Source: an uncultured Campylobacter sp. (lineage in GTDB: Bacteria; Campylobacterota; Campylobacteria; Campylobacterales; Campylobacteraceae). Taken from it: 37,037 nt of DNA. Below the pieces are notes generated by a model. It ran no database searches. It had not been told where the DNA came from and worked only from the letters and a program-made list of their open reading frames with translations. A program made the translations under genes and the position numbers. Below are positions 24,759-31,646 of the stretch, piece after piece (position 1 is the first letter of the stretch; each line of letters starts with the position of its first letter). The stretch is taken from assembly GCA_937990735.1 (NCBI GenBank), contig CALKQT010000022.1, forward strand, positions 1 to 37,037, written 5' to 3'.

Positions 24759-25350
24759 CTCGTTCCTTTCGTGAGTTCATAAAGTGATTTTCCATACGTT
24801 TAAATAACCTAAAAAATAGATATAAAATTCCGCCTATGATAGGTATCGCAAAATACCAGTGTTGCTCAATTAGCCGCAGCCCGCTCCAGATCTCCTCACC
24901 GAAATACCACGCTAAAACCATCGTCGCACCCGACCAGCACCAAGCGCTAAAAAGATTGATAATCGCAAATTTCTTTGCGCTGTAGCGAGTGATGCCGATA
25001 CTCATAGGGATGATGACGCGGAAGCCATACATATAGCGCTGCATTAAAATTATCGGCCAGCCGTAGCGTTGCAAAAGTAGGTGTGCAATCGCAAATTTTC
25101 GGCGCTGTGCCGCGAGCTTTTTACTGATATATTTTTTGTTGTAGCGACCGATATAAAAATAAAACTGATCGCCACAAAATGCCCCAAGGCCCGCGACAAA
25201 GATACCTAGCGGCAAATTTATGTGCCCCTCGTGCGCCATTATGCCGCCTAAAATCAGCGCGATTTCGCCTTCTAAAATACACCAAACGAAAAGCACGATA
25301 TAGGCGTATTGGTGGTATTGTTGTAATAAATTTTTAAGTAGCTCTTCCAA
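24733..25350 (-). CDS. DedA family membrane protein
   Basis: 205-aa polytopic inner-membrane protein of the DedA/VTT family; relatives are linked to undecaprenyl-phosphate or lipid translocation and membrane homeostasis. Family features: the early Glu-containing hydrophobic segment CILEGEIALILGG, GAFCGDQFYFYIGRY (the conserved G-x(3)-G-D-x(3)-Y/F-x-I/L-G-R motif), and RYMYGFRVIIPMSIGI (conserved R-F/Y-x-G-x-R). The start is an unusual TTG at 25350, supported by GAGG 7 bp upstream within the end of apt. The 3' end overlaps pepA by 26 bp. Position between apt and pepA is as in C. jejuni. Confidence 0.9.
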   Translation of the reverse strand: MEELLKNLLQQYHQYAYIVLFVWCILEGEIALILGGIMAHEGHINLPLGIFVAGLGAFCGDQFYFYIGRYNKKYISKKLAAQRRKFAIAHLLLQRYGWPIILMQRYMYGFRVIIPMSIGITRYSAKKFAIINLFSAWCWSGATMVLAWYFGEEIWSGLRLIEQHWYFAIPIIGGILYLFFRLFKRMENHFMNSRKERDESKTARS

Positions 25351-25351
25351 A

Positions 25352-25900
25352 TTACGCCTCTAAAACGCAATAAACGTTTGTGCGGCGCGAAAATTCGCCT
25401 AGATCGTTTAACTCGCGCAAATTTAATAAAAAGCACGCCTCGACGCATTTAGCCTGCGTCTGCGCGATGAGATCTAATGCCGCTCGTGCGGTGCCTCCGG
25501 TGGCTATTAGATCATCAATTAACAGCACCTTGGCATCTTGCACGCCGGAGAATGCATCCACGTGCATCTCGACCTGATCGAAGCCATATTCAAGGCTGTA
25601 TTTTTGCGAAATCGTGATATAAGGGAGCTTCTTTGGCTTTCTAATCGGCACAAAAGCGACCCTCAACCTCGCAGCAAGTGCCGCTGCAAAAATAAATCCG
25701 CGACTTTCTATGCCTACTATGTAATCAAGTCCGTAATCAGCGTAGCGCTCGGCTAGATGATCAAGCAGGAAATTAAACGCCTCGCGATCGCCTACGAGCG
25801 TCGTGATATCGTAAAACAAAATACCGGGCTTTGGGAAGTCGCGCACGGTGCGGATCGAGCGAAATAAATAGCTTTTTTGCTCGCTGCTTAGGCTTTTCAT
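25352..25900 (-). CDS. apt: Adenine phosphoribosyltransferase Apt
   Basis: 182-aa purine salvage enzyme forming AMP from adenine and PRPP in the cytoplasm. The PRPP-binding motif is VLLIDDLIATGGTARAALDL (about 125-144). The N-terminal FPKPGILFYDITTLVGD, VGIESRGFIFAAALA and FVPIRKPKKLPY are classical Apt blocks. Its ATG overlaps the stop of the 80-aa gene (ATGA, 4 bp), and dedA begins 2 bp beyond its own stop, so it sits in a tightly coupled operon. Confidence 0.96.
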   Translation of the reverse strand: MKSLSSEQKSYLFRSIRTVRDFPKPGILFYDITTLVGDREAFNFLLDHLAERYADYGLDYIVGIESRGFIFAAALAARLRVAFVPIRKPKKLPYITISQKYSLEYGFDQVEMHVDAFSGVQDAKVLLIDDLIATGGTARAALDLIAQTQAKCVEACFLLNLRELNDLGEFSRRTNVYCVLEA

Positions 25901-26139
25901 AGCTTACCTCTTTTCAATCTTGCGTTTTGGATTTTTAAGCTGCAGTTTTCGCTCTCCTCATTTTGCAGGGCCTCAATGCCGAAGCGAAGGGCAGTTTTAA
26001 GCTTTTCGTTATCGCTTTTAAGCTTTGAAATTCTTTCTTCACTCTTGTGGAGCAAAGCATAAATTTTAGAATTTTTTCGGATCGATAGAATAAGTAGCGC
26101 TGCAAAAAATAGCGCTAAAACGCCTAATGCTATGCTCAT
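25897..26139 (-). CDS. Small membrane protein with coiled coil
   Basis: 80 aa: one N-terminal transmembrane helix (about 3-21, IALGVLALFFAALLILSI) followed by a charged helical stretch (SEERISKLKSDNEKLKTALR and on) with heptad spacing, likely a coiled coil. There is no known enzymatic motif. It overlaps rpiB upstream and apt downstream by 4 bp each (ATGA), and a small membrane protein at this operon position is also known between rpiB and apt in C. jejuni (recalled). That conservation supports a real gene; function unknown. Confidence 0.8.
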   Translation of the reverse strand: MSIALGVLALFFAALLILSIRKNSKIYALLHKSEERISKLKSDNEKLKTALRFGIEALQNEESENCSLKIQNARLKRGKL

Positions 26140-27506
26140 TGCTCGCCTCCTTCATTTTGATTTACAAAGCGCATAGTATCGGAGGTTGCGCTAAAATAGG
26201 CAGAATTTATGCTCCTAAAATACGCGTTAGAAAGATTTGCTCCCTTTAAATTTACGCTCGCAATAGCAAAATTCGCATCTGTTAAACCCGCACTAGCGCA
26301 ATTTATATTTTCTGGCTTAACGTTCATGCAGAAGGAATTTGTAACCTTGGAATTCATAATTGTGGGGTTCAAACTGACAAAATCTTTGCGGCTAGCTTTT
26401 TGAGCAAAATTTTTTTCACAAACATTCTCGCGCGTAAAATTTAACGTAGAATTTGCGCTAGTGGAATTTTTACCCAATGGATTTTTCCCATCAAAGATTA
26501 TCTTTGCATGCGTAGAATTTAAATCTATATGACGTGCACCGCAAAAGCCTATCAAGGAATTCTCGCCGGTAAAGAAGGAATTTTTATCGTTAAAGCTCCG
26601 CGCAAAATTTGACGCGGAATCCGTGCCGATGGGATTTTTGTCGGAAGGATTTTTACCACCGAAGCTTAATTTGGAATTTCGTCCGTTTAAATTAGCGCCA
26701 CAGCTTTGTTCCGCAAAATTTTGAGCGGAGTTCTGCGTGAAATTCTCCCCATCAAATCCATGCGTAAAATTCGCACTACCGCAAGCGCCTAGCTTTGCAA
26801 CACGCTTAATGTGCCTACCGCCCGCGAAATCAGTGCTAAAAAACGCTCTAATCATATCTTCAATCACTAGCGCGCCCATTAATCGCTCGCCGAAGGCTAG
26901 GACGTTGGCGTCGTTGTGCTCTCTGGCTAATCTAGCGCTAGTCGCGTCATGACACAGCGCGCAGCGGATGTGAGCGTGGCGATTTGCGGCGATGCTGATA
27001 CCGATGCCCGTACCGCAAATCAAAACGCCGTAAATGCCGTAGTCGGTGGAATTTAAAATTTTATCTTTGCTCGCATTAGGGCTTACGGCTGCATTTACGC
27101 AGGTAGTCATGCTTTCGCTAGCGTTAAAATTTTGACGACTAGCGTTTTTAACAGCGTTAAAATTTTTATCTTTCTCGCCGTGCTGCGCGGTAGCGTTAAA
27201 ATTTCCGCAGCCGTTTATACTTACGACAAAATTTTCGTCACCACTTGCTTCGTAATTTTCCGCGGCTGCAGCGGAATTTTTGCTGCTATTTTCTTTAAAA
27301 TTTTCACTTCGCGCGCAGGCTTCACATTCGGCTAAAATTTTATCCGCCAACGTGCCCGCAAAATCGGGATAGTCCACGCTCGCTTCGGCACTATACGTGC
27401 CAAGGTCGACCGCTTCGTAACCTAAAGCGGCGAGCGCTTTTTTGGCTTGCTCTTTGGCGCGAAAGCCCGCATGATCGCTCGCTATGAAAATTTTATTTAT
27501 TTGCAT
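26136..27506 (-). CDS. rpiB: Ribose-5-phosphate isomerase B with giant insertion and tail
   Basis: RpiB interconverts ribose-5-phosphate and ribulose-5-phosphate. Normal proteins have about 145-155 residues; this one has 456. Core blocks are present and in order: IFIASDHAGF (Asp11), GTYSAEASVDYPDFAGTLADKI, GVLICGTGIGISIAANR (catalytic Cys164, Thr166), IRCALCHDATSARLAREHND, ANVLAFGERLMG and FAGGRHIKRVAKL. Between about residues 62 and 155 an ~85-residue Asn/Ala/Ser-rich segment is inserted, with NFNA three times. After residue 240 a ~215-residue Asn/Ser/Phe-rich tail follows, with many KN, NF and GKN motifs and an end resembling pentapeptide repeats (VNLKGANLSNAYF). The frame is open throughout, and the overlap with the next gene begins only after the tail, so the tail is probably translated. 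Activity is likely since the active site is intact. Confidence 0.85.
   Translation of the reverse strand: MQINKIFIASDHAGFRAKEQAKKALAALGYEAVDLGTYSAEASVDYPDFAGTLADKILAECEACARSENFKENSSKNSAAAAENYEASGDENFVVSINGCGNFNATAQHGEKDKNFNAVKNASRQNFNASESMTTCVNAAVSPNASKDKILNSTDYGIYGVLICGTGIGISIAANRHAHIRCALCHDATSARLAREHNDANVLAFGERLMGALVIEDMIRAFFSTDFAGGRHIKRVAKLGACGSANFTHGFDGENFTQNSAQNFAEQSCGANLNGRNSKLSFGGKNPSDKNPIGTDSASNFARSFNDKNSFFTGENSLIGFCGARHIDLNSTHAKIIFDGKNPLGKNSTSANSTLNFTRENVCEKNFAQKASRKDFVSLNPTIMNSKVTNSFCMNVKPENINCASAGLTDANFAIASVNLKGANLSNAYFRSINSAYFSATSDTMRFVNQNEGGEQ
27121..27204 (-). repeat. NFNA-encoding 12-mer repeats inside rpiB
   Basis: GCGTTAAAATTT (plus strand) occurs at 27121, 27154 and 27193, spaced 33 and 39 bp, both multiples of 3, so each copy encodes NFNA in frame. 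The same 12-mer, also in the NFNA frame, occurs in the sixA insertion at 6741-6752. Confidence 0.8.
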
Positions 27507-27515
27507 TACCGCTCC

Positions 27516-28361
27516 TTATTTTTGCTCATAGATTAGACTTTCATCGTTTTGCAAGGTATCGACGAAGCGCCCGATTCGCTCCCAGCGGATCTTGCGATCG
27601 GCATCGATACTAAAATATGTAAACCACGGCTTGCCGACGATCAGACGATAAGGTACCGGACCCCAGAAGCGGCTATCGGCGGAATTATTTCGATTATCGC
27701 CTATCATAAAATACTCATCCTGCGGCACTTTGATGTAAAAGGCATTGAAGCTTATCCCTGCAGCTTCGAAGCTGTGAGGAATTTCGCTTAGACTAATGGG
27801 CTTCATAGAAAGCTCACCCTTCTCAAGTGCGATTTTGACATTTGTTAGCATTGAGTTTCTAGCATTAGGGTCGTAGTGAATGCCCTTAAATTTATACGGC
27901 TCTTTGACATATTTTTCGCCACCTAAAATCACAATATCGCGAGCATCATAGTTTGCGGCAATGAACTCGTCCCCTTCATGCGGACGAAGGTAAAAATTAT
28001 TCAGATCAAATATCACCTCGTCGCCGCCTACGGCAAAATTTCGCTTTACAAAGTGCATTTTTTCATTAAGCGGGTAGCGGAAAACCACGATGTCGCCGCG
28101 CTTCGGACCCTCGCCGCGGATGATATGTCCATCTCCGTCGCTATCAGGAGCTACCTGCCACTCTACAAATGGAATATGCGGGGTCGGGATGCCGTAGCTA
28201 AATTTTTTAACGAATAAAAAATCGCCCTCCAAAAGCGTAGTGCGCATCGATCCGCTGGGGATCACGAAGGCTTGCGCCACAAAAAGAATGACGAATAAAA
28301 CGACGATGACCGTCCCCGTCCAACTCGATAAAAAGTGATAAATTTTGCTTAGTATTCTCAT
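27516..28361 (-). CDS. lepB: Signal peptidase I LepB
   Basis: 281-aa inner-membrane serine protease that removes signal peptides from Sec and Tat substrates. One N-terminal transmembrane segment (about 15-35) leads directly into box B, VIPSGSMRTTLLEGDFLFV, with nucleophile Ser38; box C is RGDIVVFRYP; box D, HFVKRNFAVGGDEV, carries the general base Lys106; box E is GDNRNNSADSRFWGPV. Length fits Campylobacter LepP. It begins directly after the folD stop (no gap) and is followed after 9 bp by rpiB, so all three are cotranscribed. folD-lepB adjacency is also known from C. jejuni; the fusion of this pair to the rpiB-ychF cluster is a local arrangement. Confidence 0.96.
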   Translation of the reverse strand: MRILSKIYHFLSSWTGTVIVVLFVILFVAQAFVIPSGSMRTTLLEGDFLFVKKFSYGIPTPHIPFVEWQVAPDSDGDGHIIRGEGPKRGDIVVFRYPLNEKMHFVKRNFAVGGDEVIFDLNNFYLRPHEGDEFIAANYDARDIVILGGEKYVKEPYKFKGIHYDPNARNSMLTNVKIALEKGELSMKPISLSEIPHSFEAAGISFNAFYIKVPQDEYFMIGDNRNNSADSRFWGPVPYRLIVGKPWFTYFSIDADRKIRWERIGRFVDTLQNDESLIYEQK

Positions 28362-29219
28362 TTAGACTCTTTGCCTTAAGCGATTTTTCGCCGATTTTAT
28401 CGTATTGCTCAAAAGCATCGCAATCGTCATCGGCCCCACGCCTCCGGGCACGGGTGTGATGAACGAGCACTTAGGCGCGACTGCTTCAAAATCGACGTCG
28501 CCCCTCAGCTTACCGTCCTCGCCGCGATTGATCCCCACATCGATCACCACCGCGCCTTGTTTTACCATATCGGCGCCCACAAAATGCGCCTTGCCGACCG
28601 CGGCAACCAAAATGTCGGCGTCTGCGCAAAGCTGCTTTAAATCTTTCGTCTTACTATGAGCGATAGTGACGGTGGCGTCGGCATTTAACAGCAGGCTCGC
28701 CATCGGCTTTCCGACGATGTTGCTACGACCCAGCACGACGGCATTTTTGCCCGCGATCTGCACGCCGTATTCCTCAAGCAGGCGCATCACGCCAAGCGGA
28801 GTGCAAGGCACAAAACCGTCCGAAAGCCCGCTAGTAAGCTTGCCTACGTTTATCGCACTAAATCCGTCCACGTCCTTTTGCGGGCTTATTTTTTCTAAAA
28901 TTTTATTCGTATCAATGTGCTTTGGAAGCGGCAACTGCACCAAGATGCCGTCGATACTTTCGTCCTCGTTTAAATTTTCTATCAGTTCTAAAAGCGCCGC
29001 CTCGCTCACGTCGGAGCTCAAGCGGTGCGCTACAGAGCGGATCCCACAGGCGGCGCAGGCTTTTTCCTTGCTCGCGACATAGGTCTTGCTAGCCGCGTCC
29101 TCGCCTACCAAAATCACTGCGAGCGCGGGCTCTACGCCCTTTGCGGCAAGGTTTGAAGCGACCGATTTGATCTCCTCTTTTACCTTCGCGCTTATGCTTT
29201 TGCCGTCGATTAAAGTCAT
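28362..29219 (-). CDS. folD: Bifunctional methylenetetrahydrofolate dehydrogenase/cyclohydrolase FolD
   Basis: 285-aa one-carbon enzyme interconverting 5,10-methylene-THF and 10-formyl-THF with NADP. The substrate-site motif is SKTYVASKEKACAACGI with Tyr47 and catalytic Lys51; GILVQLPLPKHID and PQKDVDGFSAINVG follow; the Rossmann part has VVLGRSNIVGKPMASLLL; the C-terminal signature is PVPGGVGPMTIAML. Length is typical. It is the first gene of the minus operon. The upstream 220 bp contain AT-rich repeats and no promoter that I can fix. Confidence 0.97.
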   Translation of the reverse strand: MTLIDGKSISAKVKEEIKSVASNLAAKGVEPALAVILVGEDAASKTYVASKEKACAACGIRSVAHRLSSDVSEAALLELIENLNEDESIDGILVQLPLPKHIDTNKILEKISPQKDVDGFSAINVGKLTSGLSDGFVPCTPLGVMRLLEEYGVQIAGKNAVVLGRSNIVGKPMASLLLNADATVTIAHSKTKDLKQLCADADILVAAVGKAHFVGADMVKQGAVVIDVGINRGEDGKLRGDVDFEAVAPKCSFITPVPGGVGPMTIAMLLSNTIKSAKNRLRQRV

Positions 29220-29387
29220 TTAAAGCCTTTTTGAGAAATAGGGAATGTTACCCTAAAATTTATAAAATTTAGATTTATTTCGCGGATTTTACGGGAATTT
29301 TAAAGAGATTTTTAAATGAAATTTCGCAGCTTTAGACTAACGAAATCTTACGTTAAATAGAATTTTAAAATAGCAAAATTTAAAACC

Positions 29388-29417
29388 GGCGGAATTTAAA
29401 CTAAGCAAAATTCCGCC
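29388..29417 (-). terminator. Rho-independent-like terminator after the small lipoprotein gene
   Basis: GGCGGAATTT and AAATTCCGCC form a perfect 10-bp stem with a 10-nt loop, 24 bp past the lipoprotein stop. On the minus strand GGTTTTAAATTTT follows. Position and shape fit a terminator for the lolC-lipoprotein transcript. Confidence 0.55.
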
Positions 29418-29441
29418 TATTGAGCTATGAATTTACGGAGC

Positions 29442-29642
29442 TTATCGGAGCTGAGATTTCATAACGGGGTGAATTCCTTGGCGCTGTTGAGCCTTTCTTA
29501 CGGCATCCATACAACCACCGGTAGAGCAGCCTTGAGCAGGTTGCATCATAGGCTCTTTTTTAGGCTCTTGCTTGTGCGCTTGGCAGCCCGCTAGTATCGT
29601 TGCTGCAGCGACACATAAAATAAAATTTTTCATTTTGCTCAT
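29442..29642 (-). CDS. Small lipoprotein
   Basis: 66 aa. The signal peptide MKNFILCVAAATILAGC has lipobox LAGC, with Cys20 lipidated, then a Lys/Glu/Pro linker (HKQEPKKEPMMQPAQG) and a C-terminal CSTGGCMDAVRKAQQRQGIH with a C-x(4)-C pair that could bind metal or form a disulphide. The start may be the first ATG (29642) or the one three codons later (MKNFIL); neither has a strong ribosome site. It follows lolC by 44 bp on the same strand and is followed by a terminator. No named family is recognised. LolA and LolC in the same neighbourhood are the machinery that would sort it, which is probably coincidental. Confidence 0.75.
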   Translation of the reverse strand: MSKMKNFILCVAAATILAGCQAHKQEPKKEPMMQPAQGCSTGGCMDAVRKAQQRQGIHPVMKSQLR

Positions 29643-29686
29643 TTCTTTAAAATTTTATAAAATTTTAACTGCGATTTCTAAACCGC

Positions 29687-30877
29687 TTACTCGTTGCGCA
29701 GCGTTTGCAACACGTCGATCTGCGTGGCTTTTTTGGCCGGGTACCATGACGATAGCGCCACGATAAGCACCGCGCCGATTAAAATCATCGCCAAATCGCC
29801 TAGCGAGAGCTCCATCGGCAGCTTCGAGCTTCCGTAAACGTCGGCCGGTAGATTTACGATGTCGAAGCTTCCGAGCAGCCACACGCCGAATAGGCCCAAA
29901 ATGAGCCCGAATGTGATGCCGCCACCGCCGATCGTGGCTCCGAGCGCAAAAAAGGTTCTTTTAACCTCTTTTTTGCTGGCTCCCAAGCTAAGTAAAAGCG
30001 CGATCTCTTGGCGACGGTTCATCACGGTCATCAGAAGCGAGCTTACGATATTTAGGCTTGCGACTAGGATTATTAGCATCAGCACGATGAAAAGCGCGCG
30101 CTTTTCAAGCGCAAGGGCGCTGAAAAAATTGCCGTTTTGCTGCCACCAGCCCACGGCGCTAGCGCCTCCTGGAAGGCTTTTTTTAATGCGCTCCAGATCC
30201 TTAAACGGATCGTTTGAAAAAACATGCACGCCGTCAAATGTCCCCTCGTCGTAGCCCAAAATTTTGGCTAGATCGCTCGCGTCTGCGTAGGAATACGCCT
30301 TGTCGTAGGCGATCAGCCCGGAGCTGAATTCCGCGCGCACTTCAAAGCGCTTCATCTTAGGGATCAGCGCAAAGCCGCCGGGGTCGCTCTTCGTAAAGAT
30401 CATCGTGATCTTCTCGCCCGTATCCAGCATAAACTCATCCTTGATCCCGCGCCCTATCATAATGCCGTAGTCCGTTAGATTGGCGTCTTTGGCGCCTGCT
30501 GCGACGACGGAGTTGATGCGCTTTTCGTCGTTTAAATTTACGCCAAAAATCAGCCCGCCCTCGAGCTTCTCGCCGCTTTTAGCGATGACTTGCGAGCTGA
30601 TGTAAGGGCTAAAGATCAGATCGGGGAAGTCCGCCCGCAGTCCCTCCACGTCGTCTTTTGAAATGCCACCGCGAAAATGGCTGTGGATCGTGATCGGGTA
30701 ATTCATCGTAAAAAGCTTGCGCTCGAATTCTTTATCAAAGCCGTTCATTATCGCCATCGCGACGATCAGCACCGTAAGCCCCACGCCGACGCCCAAGAAC
30801 GCAAGCAGCGCCGAAAGCGTAATGAAGGGCTGAGAGCGGTCGAATCTGAGATATTTGAATAATAAATACTTTACCAA
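29687..30877 (-). CDS. lolC: Lipoprotein-releasing ABC permease LolC/LolE-type
   Basis: 396-aa inner-membrane permease of the MacB/FtsX class that extracts lipoproteins from the inner membrane for LolA. An N-terminal TM (LSALLAFLGVGVGLTVLIVAMAI) is followed by NGFDKEFERKL, a ~210-residue periplasmic domain, then three TMs with NIVSSLLMTVMNRRQEIALLLSLGASKKEV (the FtsX coupling-helix region) and YPAKKATQIDVLQTLRNE at the end. I propose a TTG start at 30877 (VKYLLFKYLRFDRSQPFI follows) because AAGGA lies 7 bp upstream; the open frame also allows a GTG at 30901. No LolD ATPase is in the window. The lolC-secA-lolA neighbourhood parallels C. jejuni. Confidence 0.9.
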   Translation of the reverse strand: MVKYLLFKYLRFDRSQPFITLSALLAFLGVGVGLTVLIVAMAIMNGFDKEFERKLFTMNYPITIHSHFRGGISKDDVEGLRADFPDLIFSPYISSQVIAKSGEKLEGGLIFGVNLNDEKRINSVVAAGAKDANLTDYGIMIGRGIKDEFMLDTGEKITMIFTKSDPGGFALIPKMKRFEVRAEFSSGLIAYDKAYSYADASDLAKILGYDEGTFDGVHVFSNDPFKDLERIKKSLPGGASAVGWWQQNGNFFSALALEKRALFIVLMLIILVASLNIVSSLLMTVMNRRQEIALLLSLGASKKEVKRTFFALGATIGGGGITFGLILGLFGVWLLGSFDIVNLPADVYGSSKLPMELSLGDLAMILIGAVLIVALSSWYPAKKATQIDVLQTLRNE

Positions 30878-31646
30878 AAAGCCGTCCTTGTAAAATTTCA
30901 CATAAAATTTAGCGTTAAATTCTATGTGAAATTTTAAGTATTTAGGAATTTTAAAATTTCAAAAATGGGTTCCGCGCCTTCAAAATATGAAAGCTCCGGC
31001 GGGTTTTGAAAATTTAAAATCGCGCCGAAATCTATTTACACGCAATGAAATTCGCCCCCCAAGAGATATCGGATACGGTAAATCAAACAGATCGTCTTGC
31101 CGAGACTTCAGAATTCTAAACTCAAATTATAAATTTTAAAATTTCAAACGCCTCAAAATTTTAAAATTTTAGAAATTTAAAACTTTTTTAGAATTTTGAA
31201 ATTCTTAAAATTTAAAGGCGGAGTCTGCTTGCAATCTCGTCCGCAGTCGCATAAATTTAAAATTTCAAATGCCGCGCAGTGTCCTAGCCGCGCACTAAAT
31301 TTAAGTATCACGCGCTGATTGGCTTGCGTTTTGCCGCACGGTGCGCCGCAACAGTGCTGCGAAAACAAGTAGCCAAAGACACCAAATGCGCTTTGAAATT
31401 TTAAAATTTCAAAACCAAAATTCCGCCCCATCGCGCAGCTTTGCGCACCGTTCGTGCCGCCTCGCGAACAAGCTCTTTTAAAATTTCTGTCCACGCCGCC
31501 TCGCGATCAAATTTCCCTTTAAAATTTTATGACGTTTCGCCTGCGACCGATCCGCCAAATACAAAAGCAAGGTCGAAAAGCACCAATTACGCAATGCTCG
31601 CAATCAAGATCACCGATCGCGCGATACTTACGACCGATCGCCGCGC
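30878..31646. other. Repeat-rich spacer between lolC and secA
   Basis: About 770 bp. The part 30900-31220 is dominated by AATTTTAAAATTTCAAA-type runs and includes the 19-bp copy AATTTAGCGTTAAATTCTA at 30906-30924, identical to 7257-7275. The part 31220-31640 is more mixed; a 105-codon minus frame (31177-31494) reads repeated ILKF/EILNL patterns and a 150-codon plus frame overlaps secA. Neither looks like a gene. After the secA stop the motif GCGATCGGT is seen twice within 30 bp on the minus strand. Confidence 0.5.

Noticed and set aside
26209..26403. Plus-strand frames opposite the rpiB tail as the real coding strand
   Set aside because: They are short and interrupted, whereas the minus frame is open for 456 codons and overlaps the neighbouring gene in operon fashion.
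31177..31494. 105-codon minus frame between lolC and secA
   Set aside because: Repeated ILKF/NFKNFKIL reflects AAATTTTAAAATTT runs; no family features.
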